64,000 nucleotides of DNA. Source: JAAUTY01 sp964397305 (GTDB lineage: Bacteria > Cyanobacteriota > Cyanobacteriia > Cyanobacteriales > Spirulinaceae). The notes beneath the pieces are model-generated. The model saw only the letters and a list, made by a program, of their open reading frames with translations, was not told where the DNA came from and did not search any database. Location of the stretch: NCBI GenBank assembly GCA_964397305.1, contig CAYNIP010000001.1, positions 62,001 through 126,000 of the forward strand. Direction: 5' to 3'. A program made the position numbers and the translations under genes. Numbering within the stretch: the first letter of the stretch is position 1; every line of letters begins with the position of its first letter. Shown here piece after piece: positions 27,553-37,076 of this stretch.

Positions 27553-28547
27553 GAAGGTTCCTGCGGGACCGGCGCTGGCGTCTCCGGGGCCCCCTCCTAA
27601 CTATACACGCGAGCCTCCCCAGCTCCCCTGGCTGGGCTAGCCTTGGGAGCTTAGACAGTACGATTGCCATCAAAATTTGTGAGCCTTTTTTCTGCCAGGG
27701 TCAGAAAATTATCGTGCTGCCCAGGCGCTGCAACCGTGGCCGTCAGTCACCAATTCACTGGGTCTGAAACCAATCTTTACTAGCGCACAATGGCGGATTA
27801 TTGACCGCCAGATAGAGCATTCTTGGTAAACGTCCGGGGGCCCATCCCCTTGGTATGAAGAAATAAGCTTAAGGCTCTCCCAGATCGGCGGTGAGAAGGG
27901 CGGATCGAAACGCTAGGGACTTGCTCCCCAGGCCCAAAATGACTGAAGCTTGGCCCCTGAACTCCTGAAGTATCCCGGTCGGCTGGCTGACGAAAATCAC
28001 AGTGAATTCTGGAGAGCCGAGTATGATAGGCAACTGTTGGCAACGTTGGAACGTCTTGCTGTTTAAGCGCCGCTCCTATCTCACCCTGAAGGAGTTTTGA
28101 AATCGGGGCTGGGGGTATTGGGTACTAGGGGTTTGTCTACTCCAGGACATCACCCCTAGGGCTGACGGATAGTGTCTTTCTTGGTAGTAAGTTTTATGGC
28201 TCTTGTCGCATTTCGCGCGCGGGTGAATTGGCCGACCCTTGCCCTAACCCCCTCCCTAAGCGGGCCTCTGTTTAGGTCCATCTCGGCCCTCACCCCCTCA
28301 GTCCCCCGCTCCCAGAAATGGGTGAGGGGGAGGCTAGACCAAGTTTGCCCCCTCTGCGAGAAGCCGCTGCACGTCTACATTCCCTAGCCTCTGCTCCCAA
28401 GTAGGGCGAAGAGGAGTCGCCAACGTGAGATGCACCCGGTTTCAGGACTTATGGGTCAGGAGCCCTCAGCGGGAGAGGAGCTTAACGACGTATCGCACAC
28501 GCTTGAAGTTTGTTGTAAGCCGCTCATTTTTTTCATCAGGGTTTGAC
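27553..28547. other. Long non-coding interval with element remnants
   Basis: About 1 kb without a convincing gene. It holds a ~28-base match to the 3' end of the IS transposase remnant at 59905 (near 27998-28024), and a solo short-family MITE end (28300-28437). Around 28240-28330 is a CCCTCACCCC-rich stretch typical of the long-element interior. A small frame on the minus strand (27798-28043) looks random. Confidence 0.55.
28340..28437 (+). mobile_element. MITE-like element, one end only (copy B)
   Basis: It matches the inner part of copy D (43061-43176) in the opposite orientation: CTGCGAGAAGCCGCTGCACG, then CTGCTCCCAAGTAGGGCGAA. It ends with the short-family terminal repeat TGAGATGCACCC at 28426-28437. 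I cannot place the left end. It lies about 110 bases before the P-loop ATPase start. Confidence 0.6.
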
Positions 28548-29906
28548 ATGAAACTGCACTTGCCTACTTTTTTCAAAGCTTGCAATCCCAGTAAGACTTT
28601 GGACTCTGCAAATCCCCAAGATCGGCGCTACTACATCGACTTTTCTGAGGTGCGCGGTGGGCGGGTTGTGGAGGCCTTGGAGCGGGCGATTGTGCGCTTG
28701 TCTCCAGATGAACCGACTTGTCAACTGTTTACGGGTCATATCGGTTGCGGCAAGTCTACGGAACTGTTTCGGCTCAAGGCTCGCCTCGAGGAACAGGGGT
28801 TCCATGTGGTCTATTTTGAATCGAGCCGTGATCTCGACATGGCCGATGTGAGCACGAGCGATATTTTGTTGGCGATCGCCCGCTCCGTCAGTGAGAGTGT
28901 GGAGCAACTGGGCATTCCCCTGAAACCCGGTTACTTTAACAACCTGTTTGAAGAAGTCAAGGGCTTTTTGCAAACGCCGCTCGAGCTCGACGCCCAGGCC
29001 GAAATCTCCCTGGGGATTGCCCGCTTGACGGCCAAAACCAAGGAGAACCCGAAGTTGCGGGAGCAGTTGCGCCAATCCCTGGAGCCACGGACAGAAAATA
29101 TTTTGCGGGCGATTAACGAGGAAATCTTGGCCCGGGCCAATCAAGAACTCAAGCTGCGGGGCCAGCAGGGCCTTGTGGCTATTGTCGATAACCTCGACCG
29201 GGTGGCGGCACGGCCCATGACCCTCAAGCGCTCCTTGACGGAGTACCTGTTCATTGATCGCGGCCCGCAACTGCGGCGCTTGCGCTGCCATGTGGTCTAT
29301 ACCTTGCCCCTGAGCTTGGTGTTTTCCAACGAGTACCAGGCCCTGAAGAATCGGCTGGGGGGTGGGGTCGCGCCGACGATTTTGCCGATGATCCCGGTGT
29401 GCGATCGCCAAGGCCGCCAAGACGAACGTGGCCTCGCCCTGCTGCGGCAACTCGTCCTGGCTCGAGCCTTTCCCGAGGCCGATCCTGAGACCCGCCTGAC
29501 CCTGATTGACCAAGTGTTTGACAGTCCAGCGACGCTGGATCGGCTCTGTCGGATCAGCGGCGGCCATGTCCGCAACTTGCTGGGCCTGCTCTACGCTTGC
29601 CTGCGCCAAGTCGATCCGCCGATCTCGCGGGCAACCCTGGAGGCGGCGATTCAAAACTACCGCGATGACATTCTGCTGGCGGTCGAGCCGGAAGAATGGG
29701 AGGCGATCGCCCAGGTGGTGACGCGCCAGAGCCTCAGCGGTGAAAATCAGTATCAAACTCTGCTGAACAGTATGTTTGTATATGAATACCAGGATGAGGC
29801 CGGGCGCTGGTTTGGGGTCAATCCGGCCCTGGCTGAAACCCAACAATTCAAAACCTGGGTCGCGAGCGTTGGCGGCGTTGAACGCGGTTTAATAGAGGGC
29901 GAGTAG
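28548..29906 (+). CDS. P-loop ATPase of unknown function
   Basis: The product has 452 residues: Walker A GHIGCGKST near residue 66, Walker B LVAIVDNLDRV near 210, and a C-terminal helical/winged region. This resembles AAA/STAND-type ATPases of the ORC/Cdc6-like kind. No nuclease, TIR or protease domain is visible in the same chain. I place the start at 28548 (MKLHLPTFFKACNPSKT); an in-frame ATG at 28425 would begin inside a mobile element. It precedes rbsK by 59 bases and may be linked in function to the STAND protein at 31031. Confidence 0.8.
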   Translation: MKLHLPTFFKACNPSKTLDSANPQDRRYYIDFSEVRGGRVVEALERAIVRLSPDEPTCQLFTGHIGCGKSTELFRLKARLEEQGFHVVYFESSRDLDMADVSTSDILLAIARSVSESVEQLGIPLKPGYFNNLFEEVKGFLQTPLELDAQAEISLGIARLTAKTKENPKLREQLRQSLEPRTENILRAINEEILARANQELKLRGQQGLVAIVDNLDRVAARPMTLKRSLTEYLFIDRGPQLRRLRCHVVYTLPLSLVFSNEYQALKNRLGGGVAPTILPMIPVCDRQGRQDERGLALLRQLVLARAFPEADPETRLTLIDQVFDSPATLDRLCRISGGHVRNLLGLLYACLRQVDPPISRATLEAAIQNYRDDILLAVEPEEWEAIAQVVTRQSLSGENQYQTLLNSMFVYEYQDEAGRWFGVNPALAETQQFKTWVASVGGVERGLIEGE

Positions 29907-29965
29907 TTCTACGTTCTCCCACCGAACGGTCGGCTGCGCCTGTCGCCCCCCTGACAAACCTCACT

Positions 29966-30898
29966 ATGAGTATTATTGCCCTCGGCAGCATCAATATGGA
30001 TCTCGTCGTGCGCGTGCCCCGCTTACCGGGAGCTGGCGAAACACTGGTCGGTCACGAGTTCTTCTCCGCTTTTGGTGGTAAGGGGGCGAACCAAGCCGTC
30101 GCTGCGACCAAGCTTGGGACAACCGCTACCTTTATCGGCCGGGTCGGCGGCGATGATTTTGGCCAGACCTTACGCATTGCCCTCGCGGCGGCGGGGGTTA
30201 ATATTACGGCCCTCGCGGTTGATGAAACGATTCACTCCGGTGTTGCCTCCATTGTCGTCAGCGAGCGGGGCGAAAACACGATCGCCTGTGCCGCAGGCGC
30301 GAATGGGAATGTGGGTCACGCTGAAGTGGAGCGCTTGCAGGCCCTGCTGCCCCAAACCAAGCTCGTGCTCCTGGAACTCGGGGTTCCGATTGCAGCGGTG
30401 CTAGCCGCCGCCCAGGCGGCCCAGGCCGCCGGGGTTCCGGTGCTGCTCGATCCGGCCCCCGCCCTCGCCCCCGATGCCGTGCCAGCGGAGCTTTATCCCC
30501 TCCTCGACTTCATGACCCCCAATGAAGTGGAGGCAGGTCAGTTGGTGGGGTTCCCCGTGGTTGATCAGGCCTCAGCGGAGCGGGCGGCCCTGATTTTGCG
30601 CGATCGCGGCGTGAAAACCGTGCTGATCACCCTCGGCGAGCAGGGCGTTCTCTGTATGAGTCAGTTAGAATCCTTCGCGTTCCCCAGCATTCCCACCCCC
30701 GTAGTCGATACGGTGGCGGCTGGGGATGCCTTTAATGGCGCCCTAGCGGTGGCCTTGACCCAGGGCCGGCCTCTGCGAGAGGCGGTGCATTGGGGCAATG
30801 TCGCGGGAGCCCTGGCCGTCAGCAAGGCGGGAGCCCAGGCGTCCTTGCCGGATCGCGCCGCCTTTGAGGCCCTGCTCGAACAGCAGCCGCTCGCTTAA
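29966..30898 (+). CDS. rbsK: Ribokinase
   Basis: A PfkB-family kinase of 310 residues. It has the N-terminal sugar-binding block LGSINMDLVVRVPRLPGAGET, FGGKGANQAVAA, and the catalytic anion hole and base in DTVAAGDAFNGAL. It phosphorylates D-ribose at O-5. The length is standard. A strong inverted repeat follows the stop. Confidence 0.93.
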   Translation: MSIIALGSINMDLVVRVPRLPGAGETLVGHEFFSAFGGKGANQAVAATKLGTTATFIGRVGGDDFGQTLRIALAAAGVNITALAVDETIHSGVASIVVSERGENTIACAAGANGNVGHAEVERLQALLPQTKLVLLELGVPIAAVLAAAQAAQAAGVPVLLDPAPALAPDAVPAELYPLLDFMTPNEVEAGQLVGFPVVDQASAERAALILRDRGVKTVLITLGEQGVLCMSQLESFAFPSIPTPVVDTVAAGDAFNGALAVALTQGRPLREAVHWGNVAGALAVSKAGAQASLPDRAAFEALLEQQPLA

Positions 30899-30949
30899 GC
30901 TCAAACCCTCACCCCAAACCCCCCTCCCAGAGGGCGAGGGGCTTTGAGC
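30899..30949 (+). terminator. Hairpin after rbsK
   Basis: GCTCAAACCCTC pairs with GAGGGGCTTTGAGC across a C-rich loop. It begins right at the rbsK stop. No T-run follows; the interior (CCCTCACCCCAAACCCCCCTCCC) resembles the core of the dispersed long elements, so it may be a fragment of one that now serves as a terminator. Confidence 0.5.
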
Positions 30950-31030
30950 CGCTGCTCCCCAGGGAGACGGGGCCGGGGAACGAGGGCGGGGCGGCAGGCT
31001 ACACGTTCCTCTCCTCAGGGTTTGCCAACC

Positions 31031-34000
31031 ATGAATGGGTCTTCTTCGCTAGCGGGTGATAATGCGGTTGCCCTCGAAACCTTAGCGCGGACGCTCCGCC
31101 TCGGGGCCGGAAATTTTGCCCTCGTGCTCGTTCACTGCAACTACACCCGCTTGCAAACCGAAGTCTGGCAGGCGTTGCAGGCTCAACCCGAGCTGCCACC
31201 TCTGCGGGCCGTGGTTTTGGATACCCGGGCTTCGTCTCTGATCGAGCCCCTGCTGGCCGTAGCGGCGGGCGACCTAGTGGCGCTGGCGGTCTTCGATCTC
31301 GACCACAGCCGCGATCTGGACGGCCTGCTGCGGGCGACGAATCAGGTGCGGGATGAGTTTCGCAAGCATCTGCGAATGCCCTTGCTGCTCTGGGTCACGG
31401 ATGATGTGCTCCAGACGATGAATCGCTGCGCGCCGGACTTCAAGAGCTGGGCGGCGACGCCGATTCGGTTTGAGCTGCCCCTGGCGGCGGCCATTGATCT
31501 CTGGTGGCAAACCACGGACCAATTGTTTGCCGATTTACTCACGGCCGGCTGCGATCGCTTTCTCTCCAATCAGCAGCTCGGCTTAGCCCCCGGCAGTCGT
31601 CGCCGCCGGGAGCTGGAGCTAGCCCGGGCTGACCTGAATGGCAACGATGCGACCCTCTTGCCCCTGAGCGAGGCCACCTGGCAATTTATCCTCGGGCGGG
31701 ATGACTTTGCGGCGCAGCAGTTTGAGCAGGCGATCGCCCACTACCAAGTCAGCCTGCGCTTCTGGAGTCATGGCAGCCAGGGAGCTACCCAGAGGGAAGT
31801 GGGGAGCTGGGAGCTGGCAGAAGAAGCGCCCCGTAACCTTTCCCCTCCGGCCTCTCAGGGCCTGTACTGGGATACGGATTTGGTGGTCTTAGCCCACCGG
31901 ACCGAGAATTCTAGCCGGACTCAATATACAAACCCCTTTCTGCACCAAAAGGCCCTCGTGCTGGTTCACCTCGGCCTGGCCTACCGCAGCCAAGCCCATC
32001 GCCAGGCCGAGGCGCGGCCGCTCTGGGAGGCGGCCCGGAGTTGCTGGGGAGCGAGCTTAGAAATCTTCACGGTCAAGGACCAGGTTGAAAATGCCGCCCA
32101 AGTGATCCGTTTGCTCTGCACGGCGCTGACGGCCCTGGCCGCTTGGGATGACCTAGATGATTTGGCCTGCTATGCCTTGGAGCAGCCAGCGATCGGCACG
32201 GCTTGCGATCGCCTCGCCAGCATTTACGCGGCCTTTGCCCAAGTCAGCCTAGCCCGGGACGATGGCATGGCGGCCGAATATTGGAGTCAATTGGCCCTGG
32301 ACATTGGCCCCCTGGGCGAGGTGGGAGCAACGACCTACGCCCAGCACCTGCTGCTGCTGGCCCAAGCACAGCAGCAATTGGGGGTGGCCCCCACCGCGAT
32401 TCAAACCCTGGAGCAGGCGCGCTCGCTTCTCGGGGCGGCCCGCCTGACTCCACCGGAGCAAGACGGGGACCCCCGGGACCGGGAGGTGCTGTACGGCCAG
32501 GTCTTGGCCCACCTGCACGCCCGCTATCGGGACCAGGGACAGTACCAGCGGGCCTTTCGCCTCAAGCAGGAACAGCATTGGCTCGAGCAGCAGTGTGGTC
32601 TGCGGGCCTTTCAAGGGCTCTACCCCTTGCGGGCCGAGGGAGGCACGGCCTCCCAGGCCGCTCTCCTCGCTGCTTCGGGCCGCCAGCAGGATGTGGAGCA
32701 CCTCCTCGAGCGCCTGACCCGGAGCGATCGCAAGCTCCTGGTGCTTCACGGGGCCTCGGGCACGGGCAAAACAACCCTGCTTCTGGCCGGTCTGTTGCCA
32801 GCCCTTCAGGGCTACATCTTGGCGGCTCGGGAGGTGCTGGCGGTGTTCCAGCACCAATACGCGGATTGGGAGACGGAACTCTGCCGGGTTTTTGCCGAAG
32901 CCCTGCGGCAACAGCGCTCTCAGAATCGGACGGCGAATGCGATTCCGCCCTGGCTGCCGGAGCGGGTCGGGGCGGGGAATGTGCTGGAACATCTCCGGCG
33001 AACGGCGGGGGAGCGCTTCTTTACCGTCCTGGTCTTCGACCAGTTGGAAGACTTCTTTCGCCATCACCCCCAACCTGAGGCGCGGCAAGCCTTTGGTCGC
33101 TTCTTGCACGCCGCCCTCCGTTTGCCCTTTGTCAAGGTCGTGCTCTGCCTGCGGGAGGATTGCCTGTATGAACTCTTGGCCTTGGAAGCTGCCGATCCGA
33201 CGATGCTGGACGATACTTGGCTGGCCCGGGACAATCGCTACCTGCTGGGAGATCTGAGCCGCGAGGCGGCGATCGCCGCCATCCGCCACCTGACGGAGCG
33301 GGTGCAATTTCCCCTCGAAGCGGAGTTGATCACAGCGGTGGTCAAGGACTTGGCTGGCCCGGATCAGTGCGTGCGGCCCTTGGAATTGCACCTGATCGGG
33401 GCCCAGTTGCAAAACGATGGCATCACCACCTGGGCCGCCTATCAGCGTTTGGGGCCGCAGCCCCGCGCCGTGCTGCTGGCCCGCAGCCTGGAGGCCAGTG
33501 TGGCCGACTGTGGCCTGGAACATGAGGCGATCGCCTGGCAGGTGCTCGCCGCCCTGACCGATGTGCGGGGGGGACGGCCCCGGCGATCGCGGGGAGCCCT
33601 GCAACAACTGCTCGGAGTCGCCGCGACGCCGGCCCTCGATCTCGTGCTCGACATTCTCTCTGGCTCTGGCCTGATCGATGACGCCGCTCAGGATGACAGC
33701 TACCAGCTAACCCGTGATTACCTGGTGGAACCGATCCGCCAGCACGTCCGCCACCGCACCGAGCAGGCCTACTCGCGACGGTTGCAGGCCAGCCAGGAAG
33801 AACTCGACCGCGCCCGCCGCCAGCGCTGGCGCGCCGCCCGCCTCGGGGGGGTAATGGCAACCCTGGCGATCGCCGCCGGCCTCTTCGCCCTCCAGGCCCA
33901 CTATCAGCGCCAACGGGCCCAACAGGCCGCGGCCGATGCCCAGATCGCCGCCCTCAGCGCCAGCTCCGAGGCCCTGTTCCACGCCGGCAAGCACTTCGAT

Positions 34001-36097
34001 GCCCTGCTCGAAGCCCTCCGCGGCACGACACGCCTGGCTAGCCTCATGCCCACCGCCCCCCAAGGGGGCCGATTTCCCCAAACCACCCAGCCCGAGATCA
34101 GCACCGCGACCCAGTTACGAGCCCTAGCCGCCCTCGAGCAAGCCCTAGCCGAGGTCCGCGAGCGCCAGCGCCTGCAAGGGCACCAGGATATTGTGTGGCA
34201 CCTCGCCTATGCCCCCGACGGCCGCTCCCTGGCCACGGCCAGCAGTGATGGCTATGTGAAGCTCTGGCATCCAGACGGCTACCCCCTCGCCACCTTAGGG
34301 GAGGGCGGGGAGAGTATCACCAGCGTTGCCTACGCCCCCGACGGCCGCCATCTCCTCGCCAGCAGTTTCGATGGGCAACTACGGCTCTGGGCCTTGGGAG
34401 AGCGGAGCCCACACCTGATCTGGCAAATTCCCGCCCACACGGGCCCCATCTATAGCGCTCAATTCAGCCCCGAGGGCCGGCAACTGGTCACAGCGGGGGA
34501 GGATGGCACGCTCAAGCGCTGGAACTTAGCCGGGGAGTTGCTGGCAACGCTGCGGGGTCATGAGGAGGGGGTCCGCTGGGCCAGCTTTAGCCCGGAGGGG
34601 ACGCAATTGGCCTCCGCTGGCAAAGATGGCACGGTGCGCCTCTGGAGCCTCACGGGGGAGGTCCAGGCGATTCTGCGCGGCCACGAGGACAAGGTTGCTC
34701 AGGTCAATTTCAGCCCCGACGGTCGCTGGTTGGTCAGTGCCGCCGATGACGGCCTGGTGCTGATCTGGGAGCGGGATGGTCGCCTGCGGCGACGGTTGGC
34801 GGCTCACGACGGCTGGGCCCTGTCGGTGCAGCCGAGCCCCGATGGTCGCCAGTTTTTGACCACGGGTCAAGATGATTTGATTAAACTCTGGAGTGCTGAG
34901 GGAGAACTGCTGGCCACCCTGCGGGGTCACAGTGATACCGTCACGAGTGCTCAGTTTCAGCCCCCGAGGGCCGTGGGAGCCTCGGGACGCAGCCGGATCA
35001 TCGCCTCGACGAGTTATGACAAGACGGTGCGATTCTGGCAATTGCCCGCGCCGGAGGCCCCGAGCCGGCTCCAGCTCCAGGGTCCGGGGGAACGGTTGCT
35101 CGACATTGAGTTTGCCCCCGATAGCCAGCGGCTGGCTACGGCGAGCTTGGATGGTACGGTGCAACTCTGGGATCGGCAGGGCCGGGCTGTGGCCACCTGG
35201 CGCGGTCATCGGGCGGCCGCGGTCGCGGTGGCCTTTGCCCCCGCGGGGGAGTGGCTGGCGTCGGCGGGGCGCGATCGCCTTGTGAAGCTCTGGGATCGCC
35301 AAGGTCGTTGGCAACGGACCCTGCGGGGAGCCCGGGGCGAGTTGCTGGCCTTGGCCTGGCATCCGGCTGGAGAACTCCTCGCAGCGGGGGGACGGGCGGG
35401 GGTGATCTGGCTCTGGCAGGTGGATGGGTCGCGCCGAGAGCAGTTGCATCTGGGCGAGCGGGTGAATGCGATCGCCTTCAGTCCCGAGGGTCGCTACCTG
35501 GCCGCCGCGAGCGATGATCAGCAGGTCTGGCTTTGGCAAGCCGATGCGGACGGGCGCTTTGACACCCAACCGCCCCGCCGGTTCCAGGGTCATCAAGGCT
35601 GGGTGCTGGATGTAGCCTTTGTGCCCCCGAGTTTGGCCGCCCAATTCCCGACGCCACCACTGTTGGCCTCCGCCAGCTATGACAACACGATTCGCTTTTG
35701 GAGTGCGACCGGGGAAACGGTGCGGGAGCTGATTGGGCATACAGACAGTGTGGCCCGGTTGCAGTTCGGGCCGACCGGGGACGTGATGGCAACAGCAACT
35801 TGGAATAATGTACTTCAGGTATGGACGGCCGATGATACGCTCCTAAAAACCTGGGAAGGCCATCAGGAACGCATCATGAGCTTGAGCTGGAGTCCTGACG
35901 GTAGCGCGATCGCCACCGCGAGCAACGATGGCACAGCCCTGATCTGGGAACTCGACTGGGTGCGACTGCACCAAGCGAGCTGTGCCTGGTTGCAGGATTA
36001 CTTGACTGACATGGCGCGGGTGCCGGTGCGCGATCGCCATCTCTGCCAACTCGTGCCTGGAGGCCAAGATCATGACAGAACGGCCCACTACCGTTGA
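31031..36097 (+). CDS. Giant STAND ATPase with C-terminal WD40 repeats
   Basis: The product has about 1688 residues. Regions: an N-terminal P-loop-like domain lacking a Walker A (about 20-200); TPR-like helices (about 220-530); an nSTAND ATPase with Walker A HGASGTGKTTLL (about 573) and Walker B TVLVFDQLEDFF (about 664); one membrane segment (about 937-957); a coiled stretch; and about 13 WD40 blades (about 1050-1645) with repeated GH...WD-type signatures such as TVRLWSL. STAND-WD40 proteins act as ligand-triggered switches in signalling or defence. ATG 31031 is preferred; a TTG/ATG upstream would add 29 basic, out-of-character residues. It overlaps the next gene by 26 bases. Confidence 0.88.
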   Translation: MNGSSSLAGDNAVALETLARTLRLGAGNFALVLVHCNYTRLQTEVWQALQAQPELPPLRAVVLDTRASSLIEPLLAVAAGDLVALAVFDLDHSRDLDGLLRATNQVRDEFRKHLRMPLLLWVTDDVLQTMNRCAPDFKSWAATPIRFELPLAAAIDLWWQTTDQLFADLLTAGCDRFLSNQQLGLAPGSRRRRELELARADLNGNDATLLPLSEATWQFILGRDDFAAQQFEQAIAHYQVSLRFWSHGSQGATQREVGSWELAEEAPRNLSPPASQGLYWDTDLVVLAHRTENSSRTQYTNPFLHQKALVLVHLGLAYRSQAHRQAEARPLWEAARSCWGASLEIFTVKDQVENAAQVIRLLCTALTALAAWDDLDDLACYALEQPAIGTACDRLASIYAAFAQVSLARDDGMAAEYWSQLALDIGPLGEVGATTYAQHLLLLAQAQQQLGVAPTAIQTLEQARSLLGAARLTPPEQDGDPRDREVLYGQVLAHLHARYRDQGQYQRAFRLKQEQHWLEQQCGLRAFQGLYPLRAEGGTASQAALLAASGRQQDVEHLLERLTRSDRKLLVLHGASGTGKTTLLLAGLLPALQGYILAAREVLAVFQHQYADWETELCRVFAEALRQQRSQNRTANAIPPWLPERVGAGNVLEHLRRTAGERFFTVLVFDQLEDFFRHHPQPEARQAFGRFLHAALRLPFVKVVLCLREDCLYELLALEAADPTMLDDTWLARDNRYLLGDLSREAAIAAIRHLTERVQFPLEAELITAVVKDLAGPDQCVRPLELHLIGAQLQNDGITTWAAYQRLGPQPRAVLLARSLEASVADCGLEHEAIAWQVLAALTDVRGGRPRRSRGALQQLLGVAATPALDLVLDILSGSGLIDDAAQDDSYQLTRDYLVEPIRQHVRHRTEQAYSRRLQASQEELDRARRQRWRAARLGGVMATLAIAAGLFALQAHYQRQRAQQAAADAQIAALSASSEALFHAGKHFDALLEALRGTTRLASLMPTAPQGGRFPQTTQPEISTATQLRALAALEQALAEVRERQRLQGHQDIVWHLAYAPDGRSLATASSDGYVKLWHPDGYPLATLGEGGESITSVAYAPDGRHLLASSFDGQLRLWALGERSPHLIWQIPAHTGPIYSAQFSPEGRQLVTAGEDGTLKRWNLAGELLATLRGHEEGVRWASFSPEGTQLASAGKDGTVRLWSLTGEVQAILRGHEDKVAQVNFSPDGRWLVSAADDGLVLIWERDGRLRRRLAAHDGWALSVQPSPDGRQFLTTGQDDLIKLWSAEGELLATLRGHSDTVTSAQFQPPRAVGASGRSRIIASTSYDKTVRFWQLPAPEAPSRLQLQGPGERLLDIEFAPDSQRLATASLDGTVQLWDRQGRAVATWRGHRAAAVAVAFAPAGEWLASAGRDRLVKLWDRQGRWQRTLRGARGELLALAWHPAGELLAAGGRAGVIWLWQVDGSRREQLHLGERVNAIAFSPEGRYLAAASDDQQVWLWQADADGRFDTQPPRRFQGHQGWVLDVAFVPPSLAAQFPTPPLLASASYDNTIRFWSATGETVRELIGHTDSVARLQFGPTGDVMATATWNNVLQVWTADDTLLKTWEGHQERIMSLSWSPDGSAIATASNDGTALIWELDWVRLHQASCAWLQDYLTDMARVPVRDRHLCQLVPGGQDHDRTAHYR

Positions 36098-36650
36098 CTA
36101 TGGCTTCTGGCTCGCCTGGGTGGTGGCAACACTTCTGGGTTTTGGCATTAGTCTATTCATCGTAGAAATTGGCGAGCAACCCCAATCGGGCCCGGTGCAA
36201 GGATTCCTCGGAGGGGTCTGTGTCGGGGCCGCCCAAGCTCTCGTACTGCGCGATCGCCTCTACGGCGCGCAACGCTGGCTCTGGGGCTGTGCCCTAGTCT
36301 GGAGCCTGCTGGGGCTCACCAGCATCGGCGCCATCGGTTGGTTTGCGCCCCGCAGCTCGTTCCTCGCCGTGCGCCTCGTCTTTGGGCTACTCTTCGGGGC
36401 TAGCGGCGGGGTACTCTTGGGGGTCGTGCAGTGGGTGGTGCTGCGCGGTCAAGTGCGACTGGCGCGACTCTGGCTCGCGCTGAGTCCCCTCACCTGGTCC
36501 GTCAGTCTCGCCCTAGGCTGGACCCTGGGAGGCTGGCTACGGCAGCAAAGCAATTTGTTTCTCAGTGAGGCGATCGGGCTGGGGCTGACTTGGCTCTTGG
36601 TCGCCGCGATCACGGGCTGGGCTCTGATGGAAATGTTGGCGGAGCTGTAG
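36072..36650 (+). CDS. Multi-span membrane protein coupled to the STAND-WD40 gene
   Basis: 192 residues with about six hydrophobic segments and many small residues (GFLGGVCVGAAQALVL, LLFGASGGVLLGVVQWVVL). I do not recognise a characterised family. The ATG lies inside the end of the STAND-WD40 gene (26-base overlap), so the two are translationally linked. It could be a membrane partner of the switch protein, which is inference. Confidence 0.7.
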   Translation: MTERPTTVDYGFWLAWVVATLLGFGISLFIVEIGEQPQSGPVQGFLGGVCVGAAQALVLRDRLYGAQRWLWGCALVWSLLGLTSIGAIGWFAPRSSFLAVRLVFGLLFGASGGVLLGVVQWVVLRGQVRLARLWLALSPLTWSVSLALGWTLGGWLRQQSNLFLSEAIGLGLTWLLVAAITGWALMEMLAEL

Positions 36651-36712
36651 CTCCAAGATCCATAAACCTAACATCTCTGCCCCTCGCAAAATCCTTATTC
36701 TCTGAATTTATA

Positions 36713-36808
36713 GTTGTTTCAAGCAATTTTGCGACCCTCTGACATGGCTGCAATTCTTGCTTGGCAAGGATTTCGTGGCTGGCCCGTCTCCTCCTTAACG
36801 GAAACAAC
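36713..36808 (+). repeat. Direct repeat unit 1 with GTTGTTTC ends
   Basis: The ~96-base unit begins with GTTGTTTC and ends with GAAACAAC (perfect 8-base inverted ends). The interior carries GACCCTCTGACATGGCTGCA and GGCAAGGATTTCGTGG. It repeats at 36886-36990 with about 80 percent identity by eye. Confidence 0.8.
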
Positions 36809-36815
36809 GATAACC

Positions 36816-36872
36816 GTAGTTGCGCTTCAGCGCTCCGATAAGCGGGCTGATGAGGGGCTAAAGCCCAACTAC
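36816..36872 (+). repeat. 57-bp palindromic REP-like element (copy 1)
   Basis: GTAGTTGCGCTTCAGC at one end pairs with GCTAAAGCCCAACTAC at the other (14 of 16 bases complementary). A second copy of the same length lies at 49991-50047 in the opposite orientation. It sits exactly between the two ~100-base direct repeats. Confidence 0.85.
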
Positions 36873-36885
36873 GTCGAATACTTTT

Positions 36886-36990
36886 TATCATTGTCTCAAA
36901 CAACTTTGAGACCCTCTGAAATGGCTGCAATTCTTCCTCGGCAAGGATTTCGTGGTTGACCCGTCTCATCCTTAACTAAAACGATGATAT
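36886..36990 (+). repeat. Direct repeat unit 2
   Basis: This is the second copy of the unit at 36713-36808: GAGACCCTCTGAAATGGCTGC, then GGCAAGGATTTCGTGGTTGAC. The ends ATCATTGT and ACGATGAT form an imperfect inverted repeat. Together the two units and the enclosed palindrome fill most of the 426-base gene-free interval 36651-37076. Confidence 0.75.
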
Positions 36991-37076
36991 TCTCTGTTCA
37001 TTGAGGTTCTCAGGGATGAAAATGCGGTAGCAGCTTAAGCGTCTTGTCGGAAAATTCTATGCGTTAAGAATTAGTA

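Noticed and set aside
27798..28043. 81-residue minus-strand frame
   Set aside because: No recognisable sequence; covers the IS-end relic and looks random.
28425..28547. Upstream extension of the P-loop ATPase
   Set aside because: It would start within the terminal repeat of a MITE-like element; conserved-looking sequence begins at 28548.
28536..29846. 436-residue frame on the minus strand opposite the P-loop ATPase
   Set aside because: It is a shadow of the real gene, favoured by high GC; no start context, no recognisable domain.
32249..33607. 452-residue minus-strand frame opposite the STAND-WD40 gene (also 34526-35740, 404 residues)
   Set aside because: Antisense shadows in a GC-rich coding region; the plus-strand product has Walker motifs and WD40 repeats.
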